The notes: generated by a model from the sequence alone, not told the origin. DNA of 64,000 bases from Branchiostoma floridae (GCF_000003815.2 NC_049993.1:9341182-9405181), one strand, 5' to 3'. Shown: positions 44,901-54,356, numbered from the stretch's first letter. Made by a program: numbers and translations.

Positions 44901-47900
44901 TCTTACTTAACGTTTGCAATCACTTACCTACTTCTATTCCACAAACTTGAATATCATCGGTGAATCTCCTACATGTGGACACAGGTAGACAAACAGAACT
45001 TAAGTCTTCTCACAAAGGCAAATCCACATGTGTACACATGTTACATTTGGTTGTGTCTCTAGTTGCTATTTCAGGAGTACAATGTCCGGCACTCGCAGTT
45101 CCAGACAACGGCGTGCTGAATGGCGGGAACTCCTATCAGGACGTGGTCCAGTTTACCTGTAACCATGGATACCAGCTGATAGGAGATTCCAGTCGGACGT
45201 GCCAGGCTGACGGGACATGGACTGGAGCGGCCCCGACATGCATCGGTAACACCAATAGCTTAACGTACTTGGGCGAGCAAAGAAGTTAGATTTGTGTTGT
45301 TGACTGTTCCACCGTGTCAAAATGTATGCCCAGGGTACAATATCCATGTGTTTGTTATATGTTTATCTCTAGTCGACATTTTGTTTTACATGTCAGGAGT
45401 ACAATGTCCGGCACTCGCAGTTCCAGACAACGGCGTGCTGAATGGCGGGAACTCCTATCAGGACGTGGTCCAGTTTACCTGTAACCATGGATACCAGCTG
45501 ATAGGAGATTCCAGCCGGACGTGCCAGGCTGACGGGACATGGAGTGGAGCAGACCCGACATGCATCGGTAAGACAGAAACCTATCGTACTTGGGCTAGCA
45601 GAGGAGCTGAATATGTCTTGTTGATTGTTTCACCGTGTTAAAATGTGTATGTGCGGGGTACGATTTACAAAATATGTGAATATGAGCTTAGTTTTTCCTG
45701 TTAGTTCTCTTTAAAAGGCCCAAAGAACCTAATGACCTCCGTGGCAAGAATTCTTTCCTTTTCCGCAATTATTGTACACATTATAGACAAGCTGTGACTA
45801 GAGTTAACAAGTCACTTTCTAATATCCAGGTGCTGCGATATCATGTTTGTATCCTATGAATCGTTGTATTTTCAGGGCTGAGAATTGTAACATTAGAAAG
45901 AGCCTGTAAGTATCCCCTGACCTGTGTTTATCTTCCGATCATGATGTAGACGTGAACGAGTGCAACCCAAACGGAGGCCGGGGACCATGTGCTCACACCT
46001 GCACCAACACTGTTGGAAGTTACACCTGCACATGCAACAATGGCCACAGTCTCGGCTCCGATGGACATACGTGTGACCGTAAGAACAATCATTTAACCGA
46101 TCCCTCATTTATCTAACTCATGGTGGTTACAAAGATGCTAACATGCAGCTACCTGGTAGCACAAACAATAGCTACATGTGTAAAATATATCCCTATTAGA
46201 GAAATAAGGAAGATACATTACCATCCATCTGTTGTCATTTAAAAAAATTGATATCAAAAGTAATTGAAGGGGAAAAAAGAATCTGACATTAGTATTGATT
46301 GAATTTATGCTCATAACAAAGGCATTTGTAAAGGTGTTCCAAAATCGATTTGATAAAAGTCTAAAAAAAAGATAAGAAAGTGAAAACCGTTTGTGCCATT
46401 TTCTTTTACATTTCAGAGGTACAATGTCCGACACTCACAGCTCCAGAGAACGGTGCCGTGAATGGCGGGAACTCCTATCAGGACGTGGTCCAGTTTACAT
46501 GTAACCATGGATACCAGCTGATAGGAGATTCCAGCCGGACGTGCCAGGCTGACGGGACCTGGACTGGGGCAGACCCGACATGCATCGGTAACACTACTAT
46601 ACTTAACCTACCTGAGCTAGCAGAGGAGCTGGATATGGCTTGTTGCTTGTTTCACCGCGTCAAAGTGTGTATGTCCAGGGTACAATGTCCAAGTGTTTGT
46701 TATTCATATCTCTAGTTGACATTTTGTTTTGCATTTCAGGAGTACAATGTCCGGCATTCACAGCTCCAGAGAACGGTGCCGTGAATGGCGGGAACTCCTA
46801 TCAGGACGTGGTCCAGTTTACATGTAACCATGGATACCAGCTGATAGGAGATTCCAGCCGGACGTGCCAGGCTGACGGGACATGGACTGGAGCGGACCCA
46901 ACATGCATCGGTAACACTGATAACTTGACGTACTTGAGCTAGCAGAGGAGCTGTATATATCTTGTTGATCGGTTCACAGTGTTAAAATTTGTATGTGCAA
47001 GGTACAATGTACAAAATATGTGGACATGAGCTTAGGTTTTCCTGTTAGTTCTCTTTTAAAGGCACACAAAACCTAACGTATATGAGCTCCTTGTCAATAA
47101 TTCTTTCCTTTTCCGCTGCGACAGCTATTGTGGATATTATAGACAAGCTGTCACTGATGTTAACTAGTCGTTTCCTAATATCCAGGTGCTGCGATATCAT
47201 GTTTGTATCCTATAAATCATTGTAATTTCTCAGGACTGAGAATTGTAACAGGAGATGGAGCCTGACCTGTGCTTATCTTCCGATCACGATGCAGACGTGA
47301 ACGAGTGCAGCCCAAACAACGGCCGGGGACCATGTGAGCACACCTGCACCAACACTGTTGGAGGTTACACCTGCACATGCAACAGTGGATACAGGCTCAA
47401 CTCCGATGGACATGGGTGTGACCGTATACGTAAGAACAATTAGTTAACGGATCTCTCACTTATCTAACTCATGGTGGTTACAAAGACGCTAACATTCAGC
47501 TGCCAGGTAGCACAAACAAGAGCCTCATGTGTAGGATATATCCCTAATATCGAACTGAGGAAGATACTTTGCCATCCCATATCTGTTCTCATTTCGAAAA
47601 CTTAATGTCACAAATAATAGAAAAAGAAAGAGTCTGGCATTAATGATTATCAATGTAATTCTCATAACAAAGACACTTCTAAAGGTGTCCCAGCATCAAT
47701 TTGTTAAAAGTCTTTAAAAAAGAGAAGAAAGTGAAAGCCGTCTGTGACATTTCAGGAGTACAATGCCCAACACTCACAGCTCCAGAGAATGGTGTGACAG
47801 TCGTAAACGGCGGGAACTCCTATCAGGACGTGGTCCAGTTTACCTGTAACCATGGATACCAGCTGATAGGAGATTCCAGCCGGACGTGCCAGGCTGACGG

Positions 47901-50900
47901 GACATGGACTGGAGCGGACGCGACATGCATCGGTAACATTACTATAGTTAACCTACCTGAGCTAACAGTGGAGCTTGATATGCATATGGCTTGTTGAATG
48001 TTTCAGAGTCAAAATTTGTATGTGCAGAGTACATTGCAAAAATTTGGAACATGAGCTTAGTTTTACCCTTTAGTTCTCTTTTGGAGGCCACATTTATATG
48101 GCGCCCAACGGAGGTTATCATACTGTAGCAAATGAATACTAATGCAATGCGTTTCTTTCCATATAAGACTTGGTTAGGCTAACGTCACATTTCCAAACCT
48201 GGTCCCGGCCGGGCTTGTTGTGGAAACGAAAAATAGAAATGTATACGTAAAGATATGACGGTACACAAATAATGCCCACGACTAGTCTCTTCAAGTCTTG
48301 TGTTTTCTATTACCGAAACTGCCCGGCAGGGTCCCAGTTTGGAAATTGGACGTAGGCCTAAACCGGCTTCAACTTATAACCAGAGAACTACCAAGTGAAA
48401 GAATGATATTGTATTTTCTCTTAACCGTCTCTTTCCAGACATCTATGTTACATTGTGCGCCGAACTCACTATCTACCCACTAGGAAGGCCTCCTTTAGCT
48501 ATTTTCCTATTATGTGCGTCAAATGTGCAGTGGTAATAAATATAATGATATTAATAAAATGATATTAAGTTGTTGTTTTTTTTTTTCAAAATTTCTTTAC
48601 CCCTCCCTCAAGCTCCGGACATCGACGGTTGCTCATCCAGTCCATGCCTTGCCCAGGCCCGCTGCACTGACGTCCCAGCCCCGGGGACGGGAGCTACATG
48701 TACCTGTGGGACCGGATATTTGGGAGATGGACGGAAAGATGGAAGTGGGTGTACAGGTGAGGTGTATGTAGCTTCCAGTTGTTATCGGGACATCATCAAC
48801 CTATTATCAGCTCGTGCAACTGCAGTTAGATGTGCACAGGGTGTATTTTTGAGACAAGTGAAAATTTTCCTCTGTCTTAAAAGTACAGAGCCTTATCGAT
48901 GCCAGCTCTTGTGTGAATTTGATCACTTTCATTGCAACGTAGAACCTCGTGTCAATTGATTCTGCAATAAACATCGATGGATGGTTTTATTCGTTCCATG
49001 CGTTCCCCTAGCTCCTTGTTCTGTCGTCTTAGCTCCCGGTGTAGGAGCTAAATGCCCATGAGGAGATAGCTGGAAGGGGGGAAGGAGGGGTGGATTTAGT
49101 TGTTCAAATGCATTGTGTGTCTTTGTTGTGCTTATGCACTAACCCAGGTAAAAAATCAAACTACCGAAGTCTGCGGTCAATATAGGTGATCATATAGTTT
49201 CGTTTGGCTCTTATTTTTTTGCTTGAAGGTAAGTACGCGTTTCGCCTTTACTTTATTGATTCAAATTTATTATCGCTATATCACGTTAAACCTACATTGG
49301 CTGTTGTGAATATCATTATTATCAATATATCACATTTGCCATATGTTATAGTATCGCTTCAACCGTCTTCATTCCAGACATCGACGGATGTTCAGTTAGC
49401 CCATGTGTTGCCCAGGCGTCTTGTGAGGATGTACCCGCTCCAGGTACAGGAGCTATATGTACCTGTCCGGATGGTTATGGCGGCAATGGGCACAGAGACG
49501 GAACTGGATGCACAGGTAGAACGTAAAGGAGAAACTAGAATCAACAAGAGTTCGGAGACCTCGTATCTCCATGAAGTAGTCTAATTATGTAAATGATTTC
49601 CACATTTACATAATCTATGCTTGGTTAGGTACACATTTAGATAACTTATACTGGTCACAATGTTGATTGTGCAATCATTTACCATTTAGAAGAATTATAG
49701 CACTTTTACATTAATTATGCAAATTAGGGACATATTTGCATAACTGATATCTGTTAATATTCCACCAGCCACAAACTATATATATGACAGGTAGTTAAGT
49801 CCTACAATGCCAAACACTACAAATCTAGATTTCCCTCATTAATTATGCAAGTGCCAGTTTGCATAGTTTGTACTTGACTATGTACATCTCTGTCCAAGCT
49901 ACCTACATACCAAATATGATCTAAATTCGCCGTTCCCTTGCCCAGTTATTGTCCTTAGAAGATTTTGAGAAAAACGCCCCTGCAGTTCTAGAGCAACCTG
50001 CTAGGGGACCCAAACATACACCACCTATTCCTTACGTCACAGTCTATCTGCCACTAAAAAATAAAGACCATAGCACATCCAGGTCAAAAGATTTAAAAAA
50101 AATGAAATTTCTGCTGCAGCACCAAGGTCACATACCAGGGGGGCCAAAATTGACCTTGGCCTTTGTCTTCCCAACACCTACCTACATACCAAATATCATC
50201 AATCCATCCAGAGGTTCTTAACTTATGCTGACCACGAATATCCGGAAACAAAAACAAACACACAGACACACAATACAGACACACCGAAAATTATATCTCA
50301 ATTTTTCATGGAGTTAAAGATATTCCCTGGAACTCCTAAAAATGTCCTGGTAAAATGAATGAATGAAATGAAGATCAAACATTTTCTTATGTATCAATCT
50401 AGGTATCTGCCTGTTTTATCTGTTGGAAGAAAGTAGCTAGAATATGATGTGGTAACGACAACGTTTGTAACCATGCTCAGTGCTGTTTTTGAACTTATTT
50501 TCTAACTGCAGGTGGTAGTGTTGTTTTGCAGCTTGACAGTTTATTGCAAGGTGTAACAGTAATCATATTTGTTTCTCCTTTCCAGACAACGACGGATGCT
50601 CTCCCAGCCCATGTGTTGCCCAGGCCATCTGTACTGATGTCCCAGCACCAGCTGTAGAAGCTACATGTAACTGTACGGATGGGTACGTGGGAGATGGACG
50701 CAAAAATGGAACAGGATGCACAGGTAAAGACTGATTTAATAGTGGCAAAATTAAATGATCGAAACTGATGCTATGTGTACGTTGTATAGATATATATCTC
50801 TATGCCTATTTTTTTTTCTTTGGTTCAAGGTAAACTGCAAAGCTTAACTCCTTACACGACGTTCCCGATATTTTTCTGATCTATATAGACATAACCAGAA

Positions 50901-51304
50901 ACAACTGAGTTGTTGTTGTCTTCGTTTTCTCGCTATTTGTTTGTTTTTGTTGCTGTTTAGAATATCTGTGAGTACAAGCACTATTTCGTCGAATGTATTC
51001 TTTTCCCCTTTTTAGACATCGATGGTTGCTCACCCAACCCATGTCATGCCCAGGCCCGATGTACTGATATCCCAGCCCCGGGTACAGGAGCCAGGTGTTT
51101 CTTTACGGATAGGCTTAAGGGCAACGGCTCACAAGGAGGAACTAGCTCAACATGTAAGTGAGAACATGGTGAAGATTCGTTTCGTACATACATTTATACG
51201 TGTATGCAAAGGCAATAACAATTTATACATGTATGTAATTTTGCAGTGTGGCGACAATGAACCTTCTCTCCACACACACTCACACACACACACACACACA
51301 CACA

Positions 51305-51384
<80 letters not shown>

Positions 51385-52903
51385 ATGTCACACTCTGCCA
51401 GATCCATTGCCACACTTGATGTCTACGTGATCACCTGTATAAGATTAACTCATCAATCTTATTGACTATTTCAGTCGACGACGGCGGCCATAGAACTTCT
51501 GCCAACCATATCCTCATGCCCGTTGCAGGTAAGTAATTCATCAAGCTATACCACAATAGCAGTACTGTAGTAGCAGTGGCAGTAAGTACATGCTTTGTTC
51601 GCTAAATTTAACCAAAGTACAAACTTGTGATCACATAATTACTGTATACATGTACAGTATGGGAAGGTACGCTTTTCTGCAAAGGAATCAGCACGTGGAA
51701 ATATGCCAATACAAGACTGTTTTTACTTAAAAACACTTTGCTTCCTCTATATTACCCTACATCAGGAGGGCATCATACATTCACTTGATATATTCTATTA
51801 ATTTCTTCATTTTTAAAACATCAAACGATGATCGTGAAGATCTATCTTCGATATAGCGTTGCTGTTAAAAGAGAGAGAAGGGGGAAGAGAAAGAGAGAGG
51901 GAGAGAGAGAGGGAGACAGAGAGGGAGAGAGAGGGGGAGAGAGAGAGGAGGGAGAGAGAGAGGAGGGAGAGAGAGGGAGGGAGGGAGAGAGAGGAGAGAG
52001 GGGGGAGAGAGAGGGAGAGAGAGGGAGAGAGAGAGAGGGAGAGAGAGAGAAACACTCAGCCGAACACATAACCCTTATGGCGAAGCTAGCAAAGAATAAA
52101 CGCAACACGGACATAACGTAATGTATAAAGGATGACGAAATGGCATATAAAGCTTAAGAACATGATTCTACAATTCAAATAAGTTCTTGTACTAAACTTT
52201 CTGATTTCCACCCCTTTTCTCATAAGGAGTGATTGGCCTGGGAGCAGTTTTAGCCCTACTCTTGGTGGTACTTGTTACTGCAGTGGCTGTCAACGTTGTG
52301 CTCAAACGAAGGTAAGTAGAAGATATTTATCATTATTCATTGATATGTTTCATATCAATCTTAAGACTAAATGTCTGTTTCGATTTAAACGAGTAGTTGG
52401 AGGACAGACTTATGCAAGTTAAGACGCAACAACATTCCCGGTTTGAATTTGATTCCAAGTATATCTGTATAAATGAGCCAAGTCTACTATCACTTTCTTG
52501 TAACTTGAAAATTTAGCATATCTGGGCAAGAAAATTTAAAAAAAATGCATAATTTCTTCACAGACAAAACTTAAGATCTGAACATATCATTTACAGACTG
52601 GCCGGTGTAAAATCAAAGCGTGGGGCTAACGGCACAACTATTCAAAACAGCGCGTTTGACGACACGTACGCAGACACTAGAACCAGCCGCGCGAACAACG
52701 ACGGGACATACTGTGACGTCATCGATGACGACATCACCAAACGGCGTGGTCCGGCTTATGGTATCAGCCAACATGGAGTCAATAACACATCTGATGTCGG
52801 TGGTGGGGAGGGGACCTATCAGACCCTGGACCCACGCACACTTGAGACAGGAAACAATGAATATCAGAAGCTTGCAAAGAACCGAGTTTTTCAGCAGTCC
52901 TAG
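29945..52903 (+). CDS. Gene 2: complete PAN/MAM/EGF/CCP type I membrane receptor
   Basis: Twenty-nine exons sum to 4731 nt, an exact multiple of three (1576 residues). Order: signal peptide, PAN, MAM, EGF, PAN, MAM, EGF, PAN, MAM, CCP, CCP, EGF, CCP, CCP, EGF, CCP, four EGF, linker, transmembrane helix and tyrosine tail. Start choice: AAAAG-ATG-G context followed by a clean signal peptide, repeated in gene 3. Compared with gene 1 it has extra CCP-EGF-CCP blocks but only four terminal EGF exons. Its last five exons match gene 1 closely. It is likely a cell-surface adhesion or recognition receptor with an ITAM-like tail; ligand and pathway are unknown. Introns are loaded with insertions (LTR, LINE pieces, MITEs) but no exon is visibly broken. 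Confidence 0.87.
30351..30620 (+). CDS. Gene 2 PAN-1
   Basis: [20 protein letters not shown] with [20 protein letters not shown] and GRCILSRS. 270 nt, closest to the gene 3 PAN exon. Confidence 0.88.
30702..30857. mobile_element. 156-bp MITE
   Basis: Perfect 19-bp terminal inverted repeats (TAGCCTGGAATCCAGCCGT), flanked by 9-bp duplications ATGTTGGCT (30693-30701, 30858-30866). The gene 3 paralog near 56840 lacks it. TSD length suggests a Mutator- or hAT-like driver. Confidence 0.88.
31128..31530. mobile_element. 403-bp MITE
   Basis: Perfect 18-bp terminal inverted repeats (GGACCCTTCCAGCCGAAC) and a possible ATT duplication. The interior is non-coding. It sits in the PAN-MAM intron of gene 2 only. 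Confidence 0.85.
31531..31803. other. Intron remainder before MAM-1
   Basis: Matches 59830-60032 in gene 3; no further element. Confidence 0.65.
31804..31944 (+). CDS. Gene 2 MAM-1, exon 1
   Basis: [20 protein letters not shown] with [10 protein letters not shown]. 141 nt, TTGCAG acceptor, phase 1/1. Confidence 0.87.
32056..32375 (-). mobile_element. Probable LINE/SINE 3' end
   Basis: Extra DNA compared with the homologous introns at 5820 and 60180. On the minus strand it ends in an AATAAAGCTTGTCTTTGTC-like 3' end. No coding left; boundaries approximate. Confidence 0.45.
32589..32735 (+). CDS. Gene 2 MAM-1, exon 2
   Basis: [20 protein letters not shown] then [20 protein letters not shown]. 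147 nt, phase 1/1. Confidence 0.86.
32736..33100. other. Intron, MAM-1 exons 2-3
   Basis: 365 nt, homologous to 6292-6680. Nothing inserted. Confidence 0.7.
33101..33331 (+). CDS. Gene 2 MAM-1, exon 3
   Basis: [47 protein letters not shown]. It carries the long N-terminus with the extra cysteine pair. 231 nt. Confidence 0.9.
33482..33613 (+). CDS. Gene 2 EGF-1
   Basis: [14 protein letters not shown], with one additional residue (GSGLFC) relative to the 129-nt copies. 132 nt, phase 1/1. Confidence 0.9.
33614..34017. other. Intron EGF-1 to PAN-2
   Basis: Shortened version of the gene 1 introns at 4246 and 7419; contains the degenerate EGF exon at 33818. Confidence 0.7.
33818..33916 (+). pseudogene. 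Degenerate DLNEC EGF exon, third copy
   Basis: Recognisable by [21 protein letters not shown] remains, but shifted in frame by a deletion near the first cysteine and truncated at its 3' end. Confidence 0.65.
34018..34284 (+). CDS. Gene 2 PAN-2
   Basis: [20 protein letters not shown] then [12 protein letters not shown]. 267 nt, phase 1/1; otherwise close to gene 1 PAN-1/2. Confidence 0.88.
34285..34624. other. Intron PAN-2 to MAM-2
   Basis: 340 nt. A deletion removes about 180 nt found in related introns. Nothing inserted. Confidence 0.65.
34625..34762 (+). CDS. Gene 2 MAM-2, exon 1
   Basis: [40 protein letters not shown]. 138 nt, phase 1/1. Confidence 0.88.
34903..35034 (+). CDS. Gene 2 MAM-2, exon 2
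   Basis: [19 protein letters not shown], then [10 protein letters not shown]; asparagine replaces the usual tyrosine. 132 nt. Confidence 0.88.
35517..36587 (+). repeat. AGAGTTCGG repeat family, copy 1
   Basis: Starts AGAGTTCGGCGACCTCAT and ends TTTCATGGAGGT. It carries repeated ATTATGCAAAT-like octamer motifs and an ACACAGACAGACAG run. Inserted in sequence that is continuous in gene 1 (near 2072). Confidence 0.65.
36711..37452 (-). repeat. AGAGTTCGG repeat family, copy 2
   Basis: Inverted relative to copy 1: it begins CTCCATGAAAAAGTGG and ends GGTCTCCGAACTCT. TGTGTCTGTCTGTCTG run near 36742. Confidence 0.6.
37691..37894 (+). CDS. Gene 2 MAM-2, exon 3
   Basis: [18 protein letters not shown] then [20 protein letters not shown]. 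Short form, 204 nt, phase 1/1. Confidence 0.9.
38035..38163 (+). CDS. Gene 2 EGF-2
   Basis: [18 protein letters not shown]: glutamine replaces the usual glutamate before the first cysteine, a calcium-ligand position in this class. 129 nt. Confidence 0.9.
38313..38779 (+). mobile_element. Solo LTR
   Basis: 467 bp, begins TGTAGCAAG and ends GTTACA, flanked by CAGT duplications (38309-38312, 38780-38783). Contains GC-rich boxes, a TATA-like ATATATAA at 38443-38450 and AATAAA at 38651-38656. The flanks join exactly as in the gene 2 paralog near 33785. No internal retrotransposon genes. Confidence 0.82.
38809..38905 (+). pseudogene. Degenerate DLNEC EGF exon, fourth copy
   Basis: [18 protein letters not shown] and then [10 protein letters not shown]: the fifth cysteine is changed and no donor remains. 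Confidence 0.65.
39748..40061. repeat. 157-bp tandem duplication
   Basis: Two copies of a CTTGATGCCGTG...TACGTAA unit with very few differences, inside the composite insertion. Confidence 0.85.
40793..40955. repeat. Long hairpin, 66-bp arms
   Basis: Arms 40793-40858 and 40890-40955 are complementary with a single mismatch seen, separated by a 31-bp loop. Capable of a strong cruciform or a hairpin RNA. Confidence 0.92.
41439..41705 (+). CDS. Gene 2 PAN-3
   Basis: [43 protein letters not shown]; leucine replaces the usual phenylalanine. 267 nt, phase 1/1. Confidence 0.88.
41706..42695. other. Intron PAN-3 to MAM-3
   Basis: Aligned with 8336-8936 apart from the LINE fragment at about 42043-42427. 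Confidence 0.7.
42043..42427 (-). mobile_element. LINE 3' fragment
   Basis: The minus strand reads [16 protein letters not shown] and [15 protein letters not shown] before a stop, the usual C-terminus of a LINE ORF2, and ends in an AGAAGAAG tail. Absent from the gene 1 intron (near 8655). Confidence 0.8.
42696..42845 (+). CDS. Gene 2 MAM-3, exon 1
   Basis: [20 protein letters not shown] with the long TGTSSG end. 150 nt, as in gene 1 MAM-3. Confidence 0.88.
42846..43890. other. Intron with repeat DNA, MAM-3 exons 1-2
   Basis: Homologous to 9087-10333. Contains CCCTTAGCGGCTAG and AATAACTCAAG pieces of the 39500-40560 repeat family. No gene. Confidence 0.65.
43891..44022 (+). CDS. Gene 2 MAM-3, exon 2
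   Basis: [19 protein letters not shown]; apart from the first residues it is nearly identical in nucleotides to 34903-35034. 132 nt. Confidence 0.88.
44023..44672. other. Intron, MAM-3 exons 2-3
   Basis: 650 nt, colinear with 10469-11147; no insertion seen. Confidence 0.7.
44673..44879 (+). CDS. Gene 2 MAM-3, exon 3
   Basis: [20 protein letters not shown], then [20 protein letters not shown]. The usual SGNQG is SRNQG. 207 nt. Confidence 0.9.
45075..45245 (+). CDS. Gene 2 CCP-1
   Basis: [17 protein letters not shown]. This exon and about 110 nt of intron before it match gene 1 11440-11600 almost base for base. 171 nt. Confidence 0.93.
45397..45567 (+). CDS. Gene 2 CCP-2
   Basis: The first half is identical to CCP-1; it ends [11 protein letters not shown]. 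171 nt, phase 1/1. Confidence 0.93.
45568..45949. other. Intron CCP-2 to EGF-3
   Basis: 382 nt, similar to 46911-47294; part of a duplicated CCP-EGF block. Confidence 0.7.
45950..46078 (+). CDS. Gene 2 EGF-3
   Basis: [37 protein letters not shown]: calcium-binding EGF. It is the living counterpart of the DLNEC pseudo-exons. GATGTAG acceptor, GTAAGAAC donor. 129 nt. Confidence 0.88.
46079..46416. other. Intron EGF-3 to CCP-3
   Basis: 338 nt, related to 47430-47755. No element. Confidence 0.7.
46417..46587 (+). CDS. Gene 2 CCP-3
   Basis: [18 protein letters not shown]; the only CCP here that starts with E instead of G. 171 nt. Confidence 0.93.
46740..46910 (+). CDS. Gene 2 CCP-4
   Basis: [17 protein letters not shown]; phenylalanine in place of leucine. 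171 nt. Confidence 0.93.
46911..47294. other. Intron CCP-4 to EGF-4
   Basis: 384 nt, second copy of the intron at 45568; nothing else. Confidence 0.7.
47295..47429 (+). CDS. Gene 2 EGF-4
   Basis: [37 protein letters not shown]. The donor may be after GACC (47423) or six bases later at GTAAGA; I chose the better consensus. Either keeps phase 1. Confidence 0.85.
47430..47755. other. Intron EGF-4 to CCP-5
   Basis: 326 nt, similar to 46079-46416. Confidence 0.7.
47756..47932 (+). CDS. Gene 2 CCP-5
   Basis: [19 protein letters not shown], two residues longer than the others, and ends GADATCIG. 177 nt. Confidence 0.92.
47933..48612. other. Intron with a possible EGF stub
   Basis: 680 nt. Near 48435-48480 a CTTTCCAGACATC acceptor-like start runs into degraded EGF-type sequence (CAPNS then a stop). 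Otherwise nothing is recognised. Confidence 0.5.
48613..48756 (+). CDS. Gene 2 terminal EGF a
   Basis: [32 protein letters not shown]. It uses a CTCAAG acceptor two codons upstream of the usual start. 144 nt. Confidence 0.88.
48757..49377. other. Intron with an EGF exon relic
   Basis: About 49010-49080 contains a decayed EGF middle (CTCCCGGTGTAGGAGCTAAA) without splice sites. It hints that gene 2 once had more EGF exons here. Confidence 0.5.
49378..49515 (+). CDS. Gene 2 terminal EGF b
   Basis: [37 protein letters not shown]; matches gene 1 exon 23. Confidence 0.92.
49545..50313 (+). repeat. AGAGTTCGG repeat family, copy 4
   Basis: Starts AGAGTTCGGAGACCTCGTAT, ends TTTTTCATGGAGTTA. The gene 1 intron near 24193 is the empty site. 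It includes ATTATGCAAAT motifs and a CACACAGACACAC run. Confidence 0.7.
50586..50723 (+). CDS. Gene 2 terminal EGF c
   Basis: [33 protein letters not shown]; matches gene 1 exon 24 and keeps its NCT sequon. Confidence 0.92.
51016..51153 (+). CDS. Gene 2 terminal EGF d (cysteine-depleted)
   Basis: [38 protein letters not shown]; cysteines 5 and 6 are missing, as in gene 1. The donor is CAT/GTAAGT instead of CAG/GTAAGT. Confidence 0.88.
51275..51382. repeat. CA/CG microsatellite
   Basis: CA run with a CACG core, positionally equivalent to 25803-25913. Confidence 0.97.
51475..51528 (+). CDS. Gene 2 juxtamembrane linker exon
   Basis: Encodes [18 protein letters not shown], one residue (D to G) from gene 1. 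54 nt, phase 1/1. Confidence 0.78.
51529..52226. other. Intron, linker to TM exon
   Basis: Homologous to 26060-26640 with an enlarged GAGA tract (about 51868-52050). Confidence 0.8.
51868..52050. repeat. GAGA/GGGA microsatellite
   Basis: About 180 bp purine tract. Open frames rich in E, R and G, or in S, L and P, here are artefacts. Confidence 0.96.
52227..52311 (+). CDS. Gene 2 transmembrane exon
   Basis: [20 protein letters not shown] then VNVVLKRR; one residue different from gene 1. 85 nt, phase 1 in, phase 2 out. Confidence 0.9.
52597..52903 (+). CDS. Gene 2 cytoplasmic tail exon and stop
   Basis: Same length as in gene 1 (307 nt). All five tyrosine motifs are kept, including EGTYQTL and NEYQKL with 11 residues between the Y-x-x-L boxes (52808-52873). 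Confidence 0.9.
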
Positions 52904-53005
52904 ACATGCATACCATAATACAGCATAAAGGCCCACACTACAATATTTTCGTTATTGACTATATCAGTTTAATGAAGCGATATACTACTGTTTGAAGGAA
53001 CATAC

Positions 53006-53011
53006 AATAAA
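53006..53011 (+). other. Polyadenylation signal, gene 2
   Basis: AATAAA about 103 nt after the stop. Confidence 0.55.
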
Positions 53012-53267
53012 GGCTTAGTCTGACTTACGCAATACAACAAATTAACTTTATTTCTCCTAAACACTATTGATCTATTGTTTTAAATAGATCTAGAGAAAAT
53101 TTCAGGACAAATATAGGACGAATACTGCGCTTCATAGAAGATGTTGAATATCTAACCTGACGTCGTTGCCAGTATTCTGCTTTAGTAGATATATTGGTTG
53201 CTAGCATTCTTTCTACTTTTTAATTTAGATTAAGTGTATTTAGTGATTATCGACTTTAAAATAATAA

Positions 53268-53555
53268 TGATACGTTTATTGAAAATTCTTGCCCGAGGGC
53301 TAATTGCAGGTACAAACAACATGTAAAATAAGGACTATACAAAGGTGCTATGAACTACATTCTATGACTATGCTATGCTAGTGTACATTATGCTGGTTTT
53401 GTTGGGTCAGACTTCTTCTCTTTAGGCAGTGGAAGACGAATTTACCCACTTCTTTTATTATGTGTGGGTTCTTTGATTTTAATACATGTAGTAGGGTTGA
53501 TTTTTCATTGTCAGGAATAGTTGGAAAGTAAGCGTGTATTTTGGATACTAGATCT
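53268..53555 (-). mobile_element. Probable LINE 3' UTR fragment
   Basis: Interrupts sequence continuous in gene 1 (near 27870). On the minus strand it ends TTTTCAATAAACGTATCATT, typical of a LINE tail. No coding part recognised. Confidence 0.5.
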
Positions 53556-54356
53556 TCATATTACCACCTATTATATATTAACGGTTTTGCATTAAAGGTT
53601 TTTTCACTTCATATGTCATTCTCTATCTTTTCCACATATCTATTGTGTGGACAAGTATGATGTGAATTTAGATATGCTCATACACTGTATCCGAACGAAT
53701 CGCCGAGTAAAAACAATGAAACTATGTTGACACATTTTGAAGAGGTAAAGAACTCCCCGGCACGCACTGATTTGAATGTTAGCGGCCCGTTTGTCACATC
53801 CAATTGCACATGTCAATCATATCAAGATCAGCAGGGAAAAAAACATCTGTGTTTAATTGATTTTGAAATGTAGAAATAATCATAAAAGAATATAGAAATA
53901 AGGTAATAATGATATTTGATTACAATACTGAAACGATCATGCGAGTAATGATGCAATGCTTATATGAAAAGATGACATGTAATGTGATGAAATGATATGT
54001 AATGATTTGATAACCAAAATGAATAACGTGAGTAATGACATGATAATATTATATGAGCTGTTAAGTATACAATGTGGCTGGTATACTTGGATAGGTTGAT
54101 ATTTAAGGGAGGCTCTTCTTTTTTCTGCTTGTGACTGTTATATTTATTAGTGAAAATATAATAAATAATTTAAAAAAACATGGCAGGTTTGTACTTCAAA
54201 AGTACAATAGCACCAAACGATATGTTTGCAACTATCTGAACAACAATGTAATTATCTGTCTTTGTTCAAGGCCTCCATAATTACACCCTTTTTAATACAC
54301 TTAACAAAAGTTCGCAATGTTGTGTTCTGTAAAACCGGTTCAACTGTCAAGCTTAC

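Noticed and set aside
51813..52121. Open frames rich in E, R, G or in S, L, P
   Set aside because: Produced by a GAGA microsatellite in an intron.
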